64,000 nt of DNA, from positions 79,155 through 143,154 of the IMG/VR virus record IMGVR_UViG_3300024257_000003, one strand, 5' to 3'. Both the position numbers and the translations under genes were made by a program. Positions 50,124 through 57,549 of the stretch are shown piece after piece. Source of the DNA: a virus. The notes under the pieces are model-generated. The model was not told where the DNA came from. It was given only the letters and a program-made list of their open reading frames with translations, and ran no database searches. Each line of letters starts with the position of its first letter. The first letter of the stretch is position 1.

Positions 50124-50432
50124 ATGATGAATTGGTTGCGTGAGAAGTTGAGTCAGGTGTGGAACTGGGTCAAGAAAGAGAATGATAAGTTCGTGGAGAG
50201 CATGGTGTGGCTGGGTGGCAGCGTGGCGGTTGGTGCGGGGAGTGCGGTGGTTGGCGTTCTGTCGGCCTGCGTGGTGATGAGCACCGGAGTCGGCGCGTTG
50301 ATCTCGGCTGGTGCCATCTGGTACATCTGGGGTGCCGTGGATGCCCTGATCTTCCTGAGCATCGTGGTGGTTGGTTCGATGATTGAAAAGCTTACCTCCA
50401 ACTGGTGGAACAAGCGCAAGGAGAACAAGTAA
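50124..50432 (+). CDS. Membrane protein, Trp-rich amphipathic start, 102 aa
   Basis: Start at the ATG pair 50124/50127 after AAGGGATGA. The first 25 residues (WLREKLSQVWNWVKKENDKF) form an amphipathic Trp/Lys helix. Two transmembrane segments follow (about 28-55 GGSVAVGAGSAVVGVLSACV; 60-88 LISAGAIWYIWGAVDALIFL), and the end is basic. It is the first of four adjacent membrane proteins, next gene 0 bases away. Function unknown; holin-like or envelope-modifying roles are possible. Confidence 0.65.
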   Translation: MMNWLREKLSQVWNWVKKENDKFVESMVWLGGSVAVGAGSAVVGVLSACVVMSTGVGALISAGAIWYIWGAVDALIFLSIVVVGSMIEKLTSNWWNKRKENK

Positions 50433-51419
50433 ATGGAATGGTTGAAGACTCAGTGGGCCAGCCTTAAGGGCTGGCTTGGTGAGAAGAGCGAGAAGGTTGG
50501 AGGTCCCGCCGAGAAGCGGAACCTCCTGGGCGTGTGCATGGACATCGGTGGTGGAATCGTTTGTGCTCCTTTCAAGGTTGTGGGTGCGACTTGGCAGTTC
50601 GCCAAGCTCGTGTTCAACGACCCAACTGAGGGTATGAGGTACCTCCGCTTCCAGTGGGCTCGTGGTACCACTGCGTTCTTCGCTCTGGGCGGTGTCAAGC
50701 GCACCGTGCACGTGGACCGCGACGGTGAGTCTTACGTTCGGTGGGAAGGTCTAAACCGCGCCGTCATCTTCGGATACATCACCTTCATCATCTGGTGTTT
50801 TGTCCCGACTGCCATCCAGTTGGGCTACGTCGGTGTGGCGAAGGGGCTCTTCTTCGGTCCGATGGGCATCTGGGCGGCGACTGGTGTCCGTGGGTGCCTC
50901 CGCGCCTGGAAGGCCTTCAAGTGGGAGACCTGGGCGACCCGCGACAAGGCGGATCAGCTGAACGCTGAGAGCGCTGGCATCCAGGACCAGGTGGAGGCCA
51001 ATCAGCGTCTGAACCAGGCCAAGCAGACTGCTGCTGCTCGCCAGGGGCAGATCGAGCAGGCTGCGCTGGAGAGCCACGCCCTGTTGGCTCAGAGCAACGA
51101 GCGCATGCTTGCACTGGAGGCTGAGCTCCGGCGGGTGGCCGATGAGCGTGACAGCTTGAAGGCTCAGGCTGCTGAGCTGCCCGAGCTCACCTACGCCCAT
51201 GATGGGAGCTTCACCGATAACACGTTGCTGCGTGTGACCGGTGGTGCGGTGAACCCCATCTTGGGGAACGACCCTGAGCCTGAGGTGCCTGAGCCCAAGG
51301 CTCTGACGGAGGACGAGGACGTCAGGGATACGGAGCTGATCCCCGACGAGAAGCCCCGCAAGGATGAGACCGGCGCACTCCTGTTGGGCGCGTCGTTCGG
51401 AAACCTGTTGGAGGAGTAA
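50433..51419 (+). CDS. Membrane protein with coiled-coil domain, 328 aa
   Basis: Starts directly after the previous stop. An amphipathic start (MEWLKTQWASLKGWLGEKSE) resembles that of the upstream protein. Hydrophobic segments lie near 107-127 (VIFGYITFIIWCFVPTAIQL) and 130-150 (GVAKGLFFGPMGIWAATGV), then a coiled coil (about 170-245, QVEANQRLNQAKQTAAARQG, AQSNERMLALEAELRRVADE) and an acidic tail. The layout suggests a membrane-anchored scaffold. No family recognised. Confidence 0.65.
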   Translation: MEWLKTQWASLKGWLGEKSEKVGGPAEKRNLLGVCMDIGGGIVCAPFKVVGATWQFAKLVFNDPTEGMRYLRFQWARGTTAFFALGGVKRTVHVDRDGESYVRWEGLNRAVIFGYITFIIWCFVPTAIQLGYVGVAKGLFFGPMGIWAATGVRGCLRAWKAFKWETWATRDKADQLNAESAGIQDQVEANQRLNQAKQTAAARQGQIEQAALESHALLAQSNERMLALEAELRRVADERDSLKAQAAELPELTYAHDGSFTDNTLLRVTGGAVNPILGNDPEPEVPEPKALTEDEDVRDTELIPDEKPRKDETGALLLGASFGNLLEE

Positions 51420-51421
51420 GT

Positions 51422-51859
51422 ATGTTCGGTATGTTTGACAAGTTGGTCGGCTGGATCAAGGAGGGAGTCAAGACGACTCTCGACTGGTTCTCCAGTCTGA
51501 CCGGGCGGCAGCGGCTTTACGCCGTTGCTGGGGTTGTAGTGGTGGGAGGAGCTGCCTGGGCGGGCGGCTTCTTGATGCAGGCCATGGCGGCGGCGCTGTT
51601 GATCAACGTTCTGATGTGGATGTTGATCACCGAGAGCGGGTGGGCCATGCAGGTCCTGCGGCGTTGGGGCGGTAAGATTGATGCGATCTTGACGATCTGC
51701 AGCATCTTCTTCAGTCCGGCAACGGGCGTCCTCGCGTGGTTGGCTGGCGCCATGTTTGGTGCCATCTTCTCGATCTTCCGGAACTTGATTGTTCCGGTGG
51801 TCGAGGTTGTCAAGGATGCCACTGATGTGGCTGTTGTGGAGGTGCCCGTTGCGGCATAG
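51422..51859 (+). CDS. Membrane protein, 145 aa
   Basis: An amphipathic first segment (MFDKLVGWIKEGVKTTLDWF) precedes three hydrophobic stretches: LYAVAGVVVVGGAAWAGGFL, AAALLINVLMWMLITESG and TGVLAWLAGAMFGAIFSIFR. The third gene of the membrane operon, 2 bases after the previous stop. No family recognised. Confidence 0.65.
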   Translation: MFGMFDKLVGWIKEGVKTTLDWFSSLTGRQRLYAVAGVVVVGGAAWAGGFLMQAMAAALLINVLMWMLITESGWAMQVLRRWGGKIDAILTICSIFFSPATGVLAWLAGAMFGAIFSIFRNLIVPVVEVVKDATDVAVVEVPVAA

Positions 51860-52235
51860 TACGATTCGAGATGCGGCCAACTGGATGAAGGCCGTTTATG
51901 ACAAGGGGTACCAGTCCGGTGCCCCCACCCACGTTGGCAAGATGGGCATCGGCGGAGCCATCCGCTGGGGCTTCAGGCTCCTCGGTTGCGCGACCGTGGG
52001 GGCGAGCATCGCCCTCCTGGCCACCCCCTGGGCCTTGGGCTGGACGTGGATCGAGGCCATCGCGGGGTGTGGCTTCGGATTGGGCTTGGCGCGGCAGTTC
52101 TTGACCATCAACGACACGTTGAACATGGTCGAGAGCACGTTCCATCTGTTGTGGGGCAAGCTCAAGGGCAACTCCTTTGAGACCACCTTCAACATGATGT
52201 CCGTCACCGGCGCACCCGCCCCTCAGGCTGCCTAG
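51849..52235 (+). CDS. Membrane protein, 128 aa, TTG start
   Basis: The proposed start is TTG at 51849, which follows GGAGG at 6 bases and overlaps the upstream gene by 11 bases; a later ATG at 51891 is the alternative. Begins LRHSTIRDAANWMKAVYDKG (Leu read as Met). Two hydrophobic segments (FRLLGCATVGASIALLATPW, GWTWIEAIAGCGFGLGLA) are followed by a helical tail. The last of four membrane genes; no family recognised. Confidence 0.55.
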   Translation: MRHSTIRDAANWMKAVYDKGYQSGAPTHVGKMGIGGAIRWGFRLLGCATVGASIALLATPWALGWTWIEAIAGCGFGLGLARQFLTINDTLNMVESTFHLLWGKLKGNSFETTFNMMSVTGAPAPQAA

Positions 52236-52300
52236 TCTAGGGGCTTTCTAGGCGAGTAGCTAGAATACGCTAGCCATTCGTACCGTTGAGTATTTCCAAG

Positions 52301-52317
52301 AAGCCCCTTGGGGGCTT
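52301..52317 (+). terminator. Hairpin after the membrane operon
   Basis: Arms AAGCCCC and GGGGCTT enclose TTG, 65 bases after the last membrane gene. No U-run follows directly; a second terminator lies 26 bases on. Confidence 0.5.
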
Positions 52318-52342
52318 GACTCTCGGGTTGATTCTTAGGATG

Positions 52343-52376
52343 AGCCCGGCTTGATTAAGCCTCTTAGGGCTTTTTG
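52343..52376 (+). terminator. Terminator or attenuator in the leader of the next gene
   Basis: Nested arms AGCCC/GGGCT and GGCTT/AAGCC around GATT are followed by TTTTTGG. Placed 20 bases before the Shine-Dalgarno of the zinc-knuckle gene, it could end the membrane operon or attenuate the downstream gene. Confidence 0.6.
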
Positions 52377-52396
52377 GACCAATGAAGGAGAATGAT

Positions 52397-53035
52397 ATGT
52401 CGACTCGTAACAAGGTCATGCGTGACCTCTACAGCAACATCACCAAGATCTGCGCAGGATGGGGTGAGCCCTCCCTTGAGGGTATCACCATGCGCTCCAT
52501 GAAGATGGGGAGGATTGAGTGTGACGTGACGGCCGATGGCCGTCAGACTAACTGGAGGACCATGTGCCTCCGATGTGGGGGCACCGGTGTGCTCACGCAG
52601 CAGTGGGCCATCAAGAACCAGCACACCCATAAGGGCAACTTGGATTGCTTCTCGGGTTGCCAGCAGGGGTGGTTCCGTCTTCCCTCCCCTGGTCAGTACC
52701 AGCGGGCCATCATGGTGTGGATGGTGGACAAGATCGCTGCAGGTAAGCAGGAGGAGGTGGTGAGAGTTGCCACCAGTGAGGTGCACTTCTTGGATCACAT
52801 CTGGGGAGACGCGCGGCCCGAGGGTACCTATGAGTACCAGATGTTCACGTGGTGGGACACCGTCATGGTGATCTTGGGGAACGATGGTGGGCTGGAGCGG
52901 CTCAAGGAGGGACTGCGCAAGAACAAGGCCGATGTGATGTGGTCCCGATGGAAGCGGCGCTCCAACTTGTTGGAGTGGGAGCGCTACGGGTACACCCCGG
53001 AGATGATCGCCTTCCTGCAGGACATGTGCAGCTGA
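52397..53035 (+). CDS. DnaJ-like zinc-knuckle protein, 212 aa
   Basis: The ATG at 52397 follows AAGGAG at 6 bases, better than an in-frame ATG 15 bases upstream. A zinc pair is formed by CLRCGGTGVL (about 58-67) and CFSGCQQGWF (about 83-92), like the CxxCxGxG repeats of DnaJ. The rest is helical with aromatic residues (YEYQMFTWWDTVMVILGNDG, LEWERYGYTPEMIAFLQDM). Likely a protein- or nucleic-acid-binding factor. No named family. Confidence 0.7.
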   Translation: MSTRNKVMRDLYSNITKICAGWGEPSLEGITMRSMKMGRIECDVTADGRQTNWRTMCLRCGGTGVLTQQWAIKNQHTHKGNLDCFSGCQQGWFRLPSPGQYQRAIMVWMVDKIAAGKQEEVVRVATSEVHFLDHIWGDARPEGTYEYQMFTWWDTVMVILGNDGGLERLKEGLRKNKADVMWSRWKRRSNLLEWERYGYTPEMIAFLQDMCS

Positions 53036-53386
53036 GGGAGGAGAAAGGAGGAGGTCTAGGTGAGGACAGGGTGATAAGTGTGAGACTTCTCTGTATGACC
53101 TATGATGGCGTCCTAACGGCCGCTGTTGCTGGGGTGACAGCGGGAGGAGTCTTAGCAGCTTTGAGTGCAGACATCCTAAGGTGGGGCATAGAGGAGGAGG
53201 GAGGACAACTCTGCTCGTTTATGATTGTCTTTGCCCTCATCCAACCCTGGACAGGAGATCTAAACGAAAGAGCCACCTCTCGGGTGGCTCGGGACTCCAT
53301 CTGTGCACAAAGGAGAGTAGCGTCCCTCGTTGATCAACACTCGCAGAGAATATCATACTTTGGTCTAATCTGCAAGCGTTTGGTCA

Positions 53387-53477
53387 TATAATAGAGTATA
53401 CCTCTCGTTACCTGCTTCAACTCGAAGGGCGTGACCTTCTTCGTTTCCGCTGAGGACTCACGCTATACTCTATTATA
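53387..53477. repeat. 14-bp inverted repeat with TATAAT boxes
   Basis: Perfect arms TATAATAGAGTATA (53387-53400) and TATACTCTATTATA (53464-53477) are separated by 63 bases holding a smaller hairpin (GAAGG/CCTTC). Each arm places a perfect TATAAT facing inward, so the element could be two convergent promoters, a cruciform, or a binding site. A minus transcript from the right arm would meet a minus-strand terminator about 190 bases on. Confidence 0.6.
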
Positions 53478-53625
53478 ATGACTTAAGCAATCTCTAATTA
53501 GGGGTATTTGAAATGATCTTTTCTACTGGACCACCAACATACTTCCCTCCTGGTTAATATGGGGTGAGGTAGTGATAGAAAAGGCCTCGCACGTAGGCGA
53601 GGCTAAATAGTTCCAATGTAAGGAA

Positions 53626-53730
53626 CCACTAGGTACAAGGCTTTAGCCAACCAAGTGCAAGGCTTCTGGCCAGCCACTAGGTATGTACCATCAGGCCAGT
53701 ATGTACATATTAGCCAACCAAGTATGTACC
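53626..53730 (+). repeat. Cluster of short direct repeats
   Basis: GTATGTAC occurs three times (53681-53688, 53699-53706, 53722-53729), TAGCCAACCAAGT twice (53644-53656, 53711-53723) and CCACTAGGTA twice (53626-53635, 53674-53683). They lie just upstream of the coupled Cys-rich gene series. Operator cluster or replication iterons are both possible. Confidence 0.6.
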
Positions 53731-53747
53731 TGTAGAACAAGGGGTGA

Positions 53748-54071
53748 ATGATGATTCTGTCTTGGGATAAGATCTACTGTGGTGAGGAAGTCACTGTAGG
53801 GTGTGATGGGGAGTGTGATAAGGCATTCGGACGATGTAGTCGTCCTACTGCCTCTTGTGGTCTTCGAGAGGATGACTTGGAGTACCTCTCTGACGGGGAG
53901 CTGGGTGTTGCGGCGCGGTGCCCTGGCACCTGGGAAGGTGCCGACGGGAAGCCTCGTACTCCTTCCGAGTGTGGTAATCGCTGGTGTGTCCGCCAGTGTG
54001 AGCGTGCTGAAATGGTGGACCGAGGTCAGGAGCTGGTGCTTCCTGACTTCTCGAAGAGGAGGAAGCTGTGA
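53748..54071 (+). CDS. Cys-rich small protein, 107 aa
   Basis: The ATG pair at 53748/53751 follows AAGGGGTGA. Cysteines occur as YCGEEVTVGCDGECDKAFGR and CSRPTASCG, CPGTW and ECGNRWCVRQCERAE, giving ten in 107 residues, enough for two zinc sites. The end (FSKRRKL) is basic. It opens a series of overlapping small genes. No family recognised. Confidence 0.6.
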   Translation: MMILSWDKIYCGEEVTVGCDGECDKAFGRCSRPTASCGLREDDLEYLSDGELGVAARCPGTWEGADGKPRTPSECGNRWCVRQCERAEMVDRGQELVLPDFSKRRKL

Positions 54072-54481
54072 GCAGGGACCCTGGTTCTTTTGAGGTGCTT
54101 AGGTCAGACTATCGGTACAAGGGTGGCTTGAAGTGTCCGGCTTGTGGGAAGCATAGCGTTGCAATGGCCCATGGAGTTTCGGAGTCGTGTGGTTCTGTGT
54201 CGTGGGTTGCTTGGGGCAACGAGCTTGAGGTCACAAGGGCTCCTGCTCCTAGTGTGCACTCTGAGGAGCTGTTAGCTCTTAGCAAGGTGTTGCAACGGGT
54301 GGAGGCTCGGCTTGAGGCCGAGCTGGATCGACAGCGTGCTGGTGTTGTTGCTGAGGGTGATGATGTTTTCACTACTCCCAGTGAGTGTGTTGAACTTGGT
54401 TATGATTGTGCGGCGGTGGTGATGAAGGACGTGTTTCGTGTCTTTCAGAAGAGGATCATTGGCATCAAGGAGAGCATCTGA
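54068..54481 (+). CDS. Zinc-ribbon plus helix protein, 137 aa
   Basis: GTG start overlapping the upstream stop (GTGA). N-terminal zinc ribbon: LKCPACGKHSVAMAHG and a following Cys (ESCGS). Then a helical segment EELLALSKVLQRVEARLEAE and a C-terminal helix (VVMKDVFRVFQKRIIGIKES). Possibly a small nucleic-acid-binding or regulatory protein. Family not recognised. Confidence 0.6.
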   Translation: MSRDPGSFEVLRSDYRYKGGLKCPACGKHSVAMAHGVSESCGSVSWVAWGNELEVTRAPAPSVHSEELLALSKVLQRVEARLEAELDRQRAGVVAEGDDVFTTPSECVELGYDCAAVVMKDVFRVFQKRIIGIKESI

Positions 54482-54528
54482 TGGGCATCTGCTTCTACCT
54501 TGAGACGAATGCCTGGTGGCCCCGATGA
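54481..54528 (+). CDS. Possible 15-residue coupling ORF
   Basis: ATG overlaps the upstream TGA by one base, and its own TGA overlaps the ATG of the next gene. The peptide would be MGICFYLETNAWWPR. It bridges the only gap in the coupled series, so re-initiation coupling is likely even if the peptide has no role. Confidence 0.3.
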   Translation: MGICFYLETNAWWPR

Positions 54529-54923
54529 AGCACTACAGTGGTTGTGATGGTGGCAGGACATTCAAGTGTCCTGCCTGTGATCAGGAGGAGATGAAGGTGA
54601 AGGTTAGCGAGTGTGTTTGCGGCGCGGTGGTCCTTGGTGGACCGGACTGCTTCTGTCATGGAAGTCAGTGTGAGTGTGAGCGCTGTCTGGAGGCTGATGA
54701 GCAGCGTATGCTCGACGAAGAGAACATCGACGAAAGTGAGGTTCCCATGAGCAAGAACGATTGCAAGCATGACTACCGAGTGGGCATCGCCTTGGGCCGT
54801 GTCGTTGAGGTGCATGAGCGTGGTCACTGCTTGACCAACACCGGAGAGGACCTGATGAAGGTGCTGAAGTGCCGCAAGTGTGGTCACTCGGTTGGCAGGA
54901 AGTCCTGGTGGTTGAACCGATGA
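54525..54923 (+). CDS. Double zinc-ribbon protein, 132 aa
   Basis: The ATG overlaps the stop of the 15-codon frame. N-terminal ribbon: FKCPACDQEEM and SECVCGAVV, then CFCHGSQCECERC. After an acidic linker a second ribbon: KNDCKHDYRV and VLKCRKCGHSV. An internal ATG at 54748 (MSKNDCKHD) could give the second half alone. The end SWWLNR overlaps the next ATG. Probably nucleic-acid binding. Confidence 0.6.
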   Translation: MKHYSGCDGGRTFKCPACDQEEMKVKVSECVCGAVVLGGPDCFCHGSQCECERCLEADEQRMLDEENIDESEVPMSKNDCKHDYRVGIALGRVVEVHERGHCLTNTGEDLMKVLKCRKCGHSVGRKSWWLNR

Positions 54924-55282
54924 GGAAGATCTGTCGCAACTGTTACTCGATCTGTGGCCGCTGCGCTCGTTGTGAGCGCTTGCGGCTGATGAAGTTGACC
55001 AAGAGGAAGATCAAGAAGAACTCCGAGAAGAGCTCTCGGGTTAAGGAGTTGGGGTGTGGTTGGTCCTTCTCGTTGAAGGACCCGCTCTACTTCAAGGAGG
55101 AGGATGAACAGGGGGAGTTGATGGAGTTCAGCTTCCCCAGGGAGTTCGAGGTGAGCTGCGTCGGGCTGGAGGACGTGGATGTTTTGGCGGCGGCCCTCGA
55201 TGGCTGCAACGGTGAGCTCAGCATCGCCGAGGAAGCGGCGGTCTGGGAGTACCGGATCGTCAGCTTGGATGAGGTGGCATGA
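54920..55282 (+). CDS. Cys-rich N terminus protein, 120 aa
   Basis: The ATG at 54920 overlaps the upstream stop. CRNCYSICGRCARC (about 5-18) gives a tight Cys knot, then a basic helix (KLTKRKIKKNSEKSSR) and an acidic C-terminal domain (FPREFEVSCVGLEDVDVLAA). No family recognised. It overlaps the HNH gene by 4 bases. Confidence 0.6.
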   Translation: MRKICRNCYSICGRCARCERLRLMKLTKRKIKKNSEKSSRVKELGCGWSFSLKDPLYFKEEDEQGELMEFSFPREFEVSCVGLEDVDVLAAALDGCNGELSIAEEAAVWEYRIVSLDEVA

Positions 55283-55848
55283 CTGTCTTCACTCGTCGTA
55301 GTGTCCACTGGAGTGGGAAGAGCACGCCTATCGAGGAGCTGCTTAGCTTCGAGATGGACAAGAATGATGGCCGTTTCACTGATGCTGAGAGGAGGAGGAT
55401 TAAGCTTCTTCAGCGAGACAAGAAGTGCACCATCTGTGGCTTGGTTCCGACTAAGGCGCTGAATGTGCACTGGGGGCACTCCCATGGTGGCACCAGTCTG
55501 CATCTCTTTGGAGATGTGAACGGGCGGCTGGAGTGCTTCAACGTAGATCACATCATCCCTAAGGCCTGCGGTGGCAACAACTCCTTCTTCAACTTGCAGC
55601 TCACTTGTGAGAGGTGCAACAGTGAGAAGGGGAACAACTTTGACATGGAGATGGTGCATCCTGAGCGGCTGAAGAGTGGAAGCACTCGACGGGCACACAA
55701 CGTTCTGGTGCTTCGACAGAGAGATGAGTTGGCGAAGCAGGTCGCTTCGTTGACTGAGCAGTTGAAAGAGGCCCGTCGGCCTCAAACGTTCCGAGAGGTC
55801 CTGGAGAATAAGCTCCGCCGCCTCATCCCCACTGGTTACTGGAGTTAA
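55279..55848 (+). CDS. HNH endonuclease with coiled-coil tail, 189 aa
   Basis: HNH fold: KKCTICGLVPT (first Cys pair), FNVDHIIPKACGGNNSFFNL (DH and N), and LTCERCNSEKGNN (second Cys pair). The spacing between the first pair and the DH motif is long (about 45 residues). The C-terminal helix (LRQRDELAKQVASLTEQLKE) is coiled coil. It lies inside a coupled series rather than alone, so a function in DNA metabolism or host DNA cutting is as likely as homing. Confidence 0.85.
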   Translation: MTVFTRRSVHWSGKSTPIEELLSFEMDKNDGRFTDAERRRIKLLQRDKKCTICGLVPTKALNVHWGHSHGGTSLHLFGDVNGRLECFNVDHIIPKACGGNNSFFNLQLTCERCNSEKGNNFDMEMVHPERLKSGSTRRAHNVLVLRQRDELAKQVASLTEQLKEARRPQTFREVLENKLRRLIPTGYWS

Positions 55849-55851
55849 GGA

Positions 55852-56682
55852 ATGCGCATTCGTACTGATCTGTTCTTCGCTTCGAAGGTTGAGTTCAATT
55901 TGTTCTGGATTGGAGACAGTGGGTTCTCCTGTGGGGGTGACACCTTGCGGAAGATCTTCGGCCTCAGCGCTACTGGTTGCGGTGAGTCCGCCCACTGGGA
56001 GATGGTCTCCTCGAAGGGAGCAATGGCACAGTTCACGCTGGGTGTCTGCAAGGGTTGCCTGAACAAGGCGGCACCTCAGGCCGAGACCCGCTACTGGGCG
56101 GCTGATATCATCAGTGCCGTGTGGCACCCCAATCATCGGGATGTGGCCTGTGAGGAGCCCGGTTGTGAGGAGACGATCTCCTACAACAGCAAGGCACATG
56201 GCAATGTGTGTGCCTTGCATGGATGCAAGTACATCCATGGGTATCTGAAGGAGATGTACATCGAGAAGGACTTCCTCGAGACGGAGAAGGAGCTGAAGTT
56301 GATCTGGGCAATGTTCCCGGAGAGTCGTCCTCAATACATCGAGGTCAAGAGCGACCGAGATGTGAGGGACTACATGCTGGTCCATGAGGGTGGCATGGAA
56401 GAGACCATCATGGTGGCTGCCAAGCGGTTGCTCAGCAACCCCGATGATCTGGCACACCACTTCCCTCCCTACCGGGAGCTCCGGGAGCTGGGTCGGACGT
56501 GCCTCTTACCGTTGCACCATCCTCGGGTGGTGTACTTGCAGCGACAGTGCGCCCCGGTCTTGGCGGCCATCCAGAGTGGTGACTTCAAGAGCTTGGCTGG
56601 GTTCATTCATGAGCCTCCCGTTGAGGTGGAGTTCTCCACCTTCGCGGCCTTCAACCCTGCTGATGTCATGGAGATGAAGTAA
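55852..56682 (+). CDS. Unknown protein with Cys pairs, 276 aa
   Basis: Starts 3 bases after the HNH stop. An N-terminal beta-rich part (FFASKVEFNLFWIGDSGFSC) is followed by Cys pairs VCKGCLN, ACEEPGCEE and VCALHGCK (about 65-125), suited to zinc. The C-terminal half is helical (IWAMFPESRPQYIEVKSDRD). No family recognised. Confidence 0.65.
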   Translation: MRIRTDLFFASKVEFNLFWIGDSGFSCGGDTLRKIFGLSATGCGESAHWEMVSSKGAMAQFTLGVCKGCLNKAAPQAETRYWAADIISAVWHPNHRDVACEEPGCEETISYNSKAHGNVCALHGCKYIHGYLKEMYIEKDFLETEKELKLIWAMFPESRPQYIEVKSDRDVRDYMLVHEGGMEETIMVAAKRLLSNPDDLAHHFPPYRELRELGRTCLLPLHHPRVVYLQRQCAPVLAAIQSGDFKSLAGFIHEPPVEVEFSTFAAFNPADVMEMK

Positions 56683-56683
56683 T

Positions 56684-57184
56684 ATGACCATCGAAGATAT
56701 CATCCTTGAGAAGGAGTGGCTCATCAAGACGATGGGCCTGTGTCCTTCCTCAATGCTGACCCTCAAGGAGCTGCAGGCCATCCATGCAGGCCCCCTGGAC
56801 GAACTCATGAACCATGAGAAGGAGTGTGAGAAGCTCGAAGAGCAGGAGGTGGTTGCTGCGGCGGAGCCGGAATGGACGCCCAGTGGGGAGGTGAAGTCCT
56901 TCCACGCCCTGTGGGATTTCTGGGAGATGCCTGAGCACATTATTGAGGGGTGGGAGGATGCTCTCATCTGCCTCCTTCACTGGAAGGAGAGCTTCACTGA
57001 ATATGGCACTCACATGCAGTTGAGGTACGATGTGGGCCAGGATTATTGGAGCACCTCTACTGGAGTGAAGAACAAATCCTGGCGGGTTCGACTCCTTGAC
57101 CCTGAGGTGGAGTGGCATTCGGCAGTGAAGGAGGTAGAGGCCGTCTTGGCTTGGTTGGCTGAGAGGGAGCTGATCTCCTTCTAG
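56684..57184 (+). CDS. Unknown acidic protein, 166 aa
   Basis: Begins 1 base after the previous stop. N-terminal helix (TIEDIILEKEWLIKTMGLCP) and acidic region (MNHEKECEKLEEQEVVAAAE), then an aromatic part (FHALWDFWEMPEHIIEGWED) and a helical end. No motif recognised. A hairpin cluster follows it. Confidence 0.6.
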   Translation: MTIEDIILEKEWLIKTMGLCPSSMLTLKELQAIHAGPLDELMNHEKECEKLEEQEVVAAAEPEWTPSGEVKSFHALWDFWEMPEHIIEGWEDALICLLHWKESFTEYGTHMQLRYDVGQDYWSTSTGVKNKSWRVRLLDPEVEWHSAVKEVEAVLAWLAERELISF

Positions 57185-57200
57185 GAGCTACATACTTAGG

Positions 57201-57281
57201 CCTCACCACGAATGTGGTGGGGTCAATAGGATGTAGGTCCGTTGTTCTGGCCCTCTTCCCTTGGAGCCGGCGGAGCCGGCT
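57201..57281 (+). terminator. Two hairpins downstream of the coupled series
   Basis: CCTCACCAC/GTGGTGGGG around GAAT (57201-57222), and AGCCGGC/GCCGGCT around GGA (57265-57281), the second followed by TGTGTTTACTTTGG. The second hairpin resembles the one at 58139-58153 with changed but still paired arms. Likely transcript end or processing site. Confidence 0.55.
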
Positions 57282-57323
57282 GTGTTTACTTTGGATAGTT
57301 CTGTGAATGTTAGGAGGACGTGA

Positions 57324-57509
57324 TTGCTGATAGTTGGATGTTCCTGTTCGTTCCCCTGGAAGTGTAAACTTAGCACACCTCTTGAGGAGATGTGCTCAGG
57401 GGCTCAGGCCACTATGGCCAAGCTTAGGAGGAAGAGTGAGAAAGGTAAGAAACCTCCTAAAAGAGGTCAGAAGAATAAGAAGCTGGCATCTCGAAGGAGG
57501 TCAGCTTAA
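57324..57509 (+). CDS. Possible small basic protein, 61 aa, TTG start
   Basis: A TTG at 57324 follows AGGAGGACGTGA. The sequence has two Cys in GCSCSFPWKC and a strongly basic end (KLRRKSEKGKKPPKRGQKN, RRRSA). An internal ATG at 57414 would leave only 31 residues. The overlapping frame of the next gene is also open here, so coding is uncertain. Confidence 0.4.
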   Translation: MLIVGCSCSFPWKCKLSTPLEEMCSGAQATMAKLRRKSEKGKKPPKRGQKNKKLASRRRSA

Positions 57510-57549
57510 GAGCGGAGGATTCCACCTTCCGGAGCTCATTCTTTGGCAA

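Larger units (their letters stand above)
53036..53747. promoter_or_regulatory. 700-base regulatory region without a firm gene
   Basis: Contains the 14-bp inverted repeat and the direct-repeat cluster listed separately. Two GC hairpins are followed by T-runs only on the minus strand: GAGCCACC/GGTGGCTC near 53270-53290, and GCCTCGC/GCGAGGC near 53585-53604. A GTG-started frame (53071-53391) could code for 106 residues with one hydrophobic stretch, but its codons differ from neighbours and its start context is weak. Everything else looks non-coding and AT-richer. Confidence 0.5.

Noticed and set aside
52849-53391. 180-codon plus frame
   Set aside because: Its first part lies inside the zinc-knuckle gene in another frame, and only the section after 53071 could be coding. 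That section has weak start context, unusual codons and a hairpin inside. It is described in the regulatory-region entry instead.
53626-53730. CRISPR array
   Set aside because: Repeats are 8-13 bases, interleaved and irregular; no repeat-spacer units of constant length and no cas genes.
55087-56460. Minus-strand open frame of 457 codons
   Set aside because: It covers four plus-strand genes that have overlaps, ribosome sites and the HNH motif. The translation is Leu/His-rich without domains.
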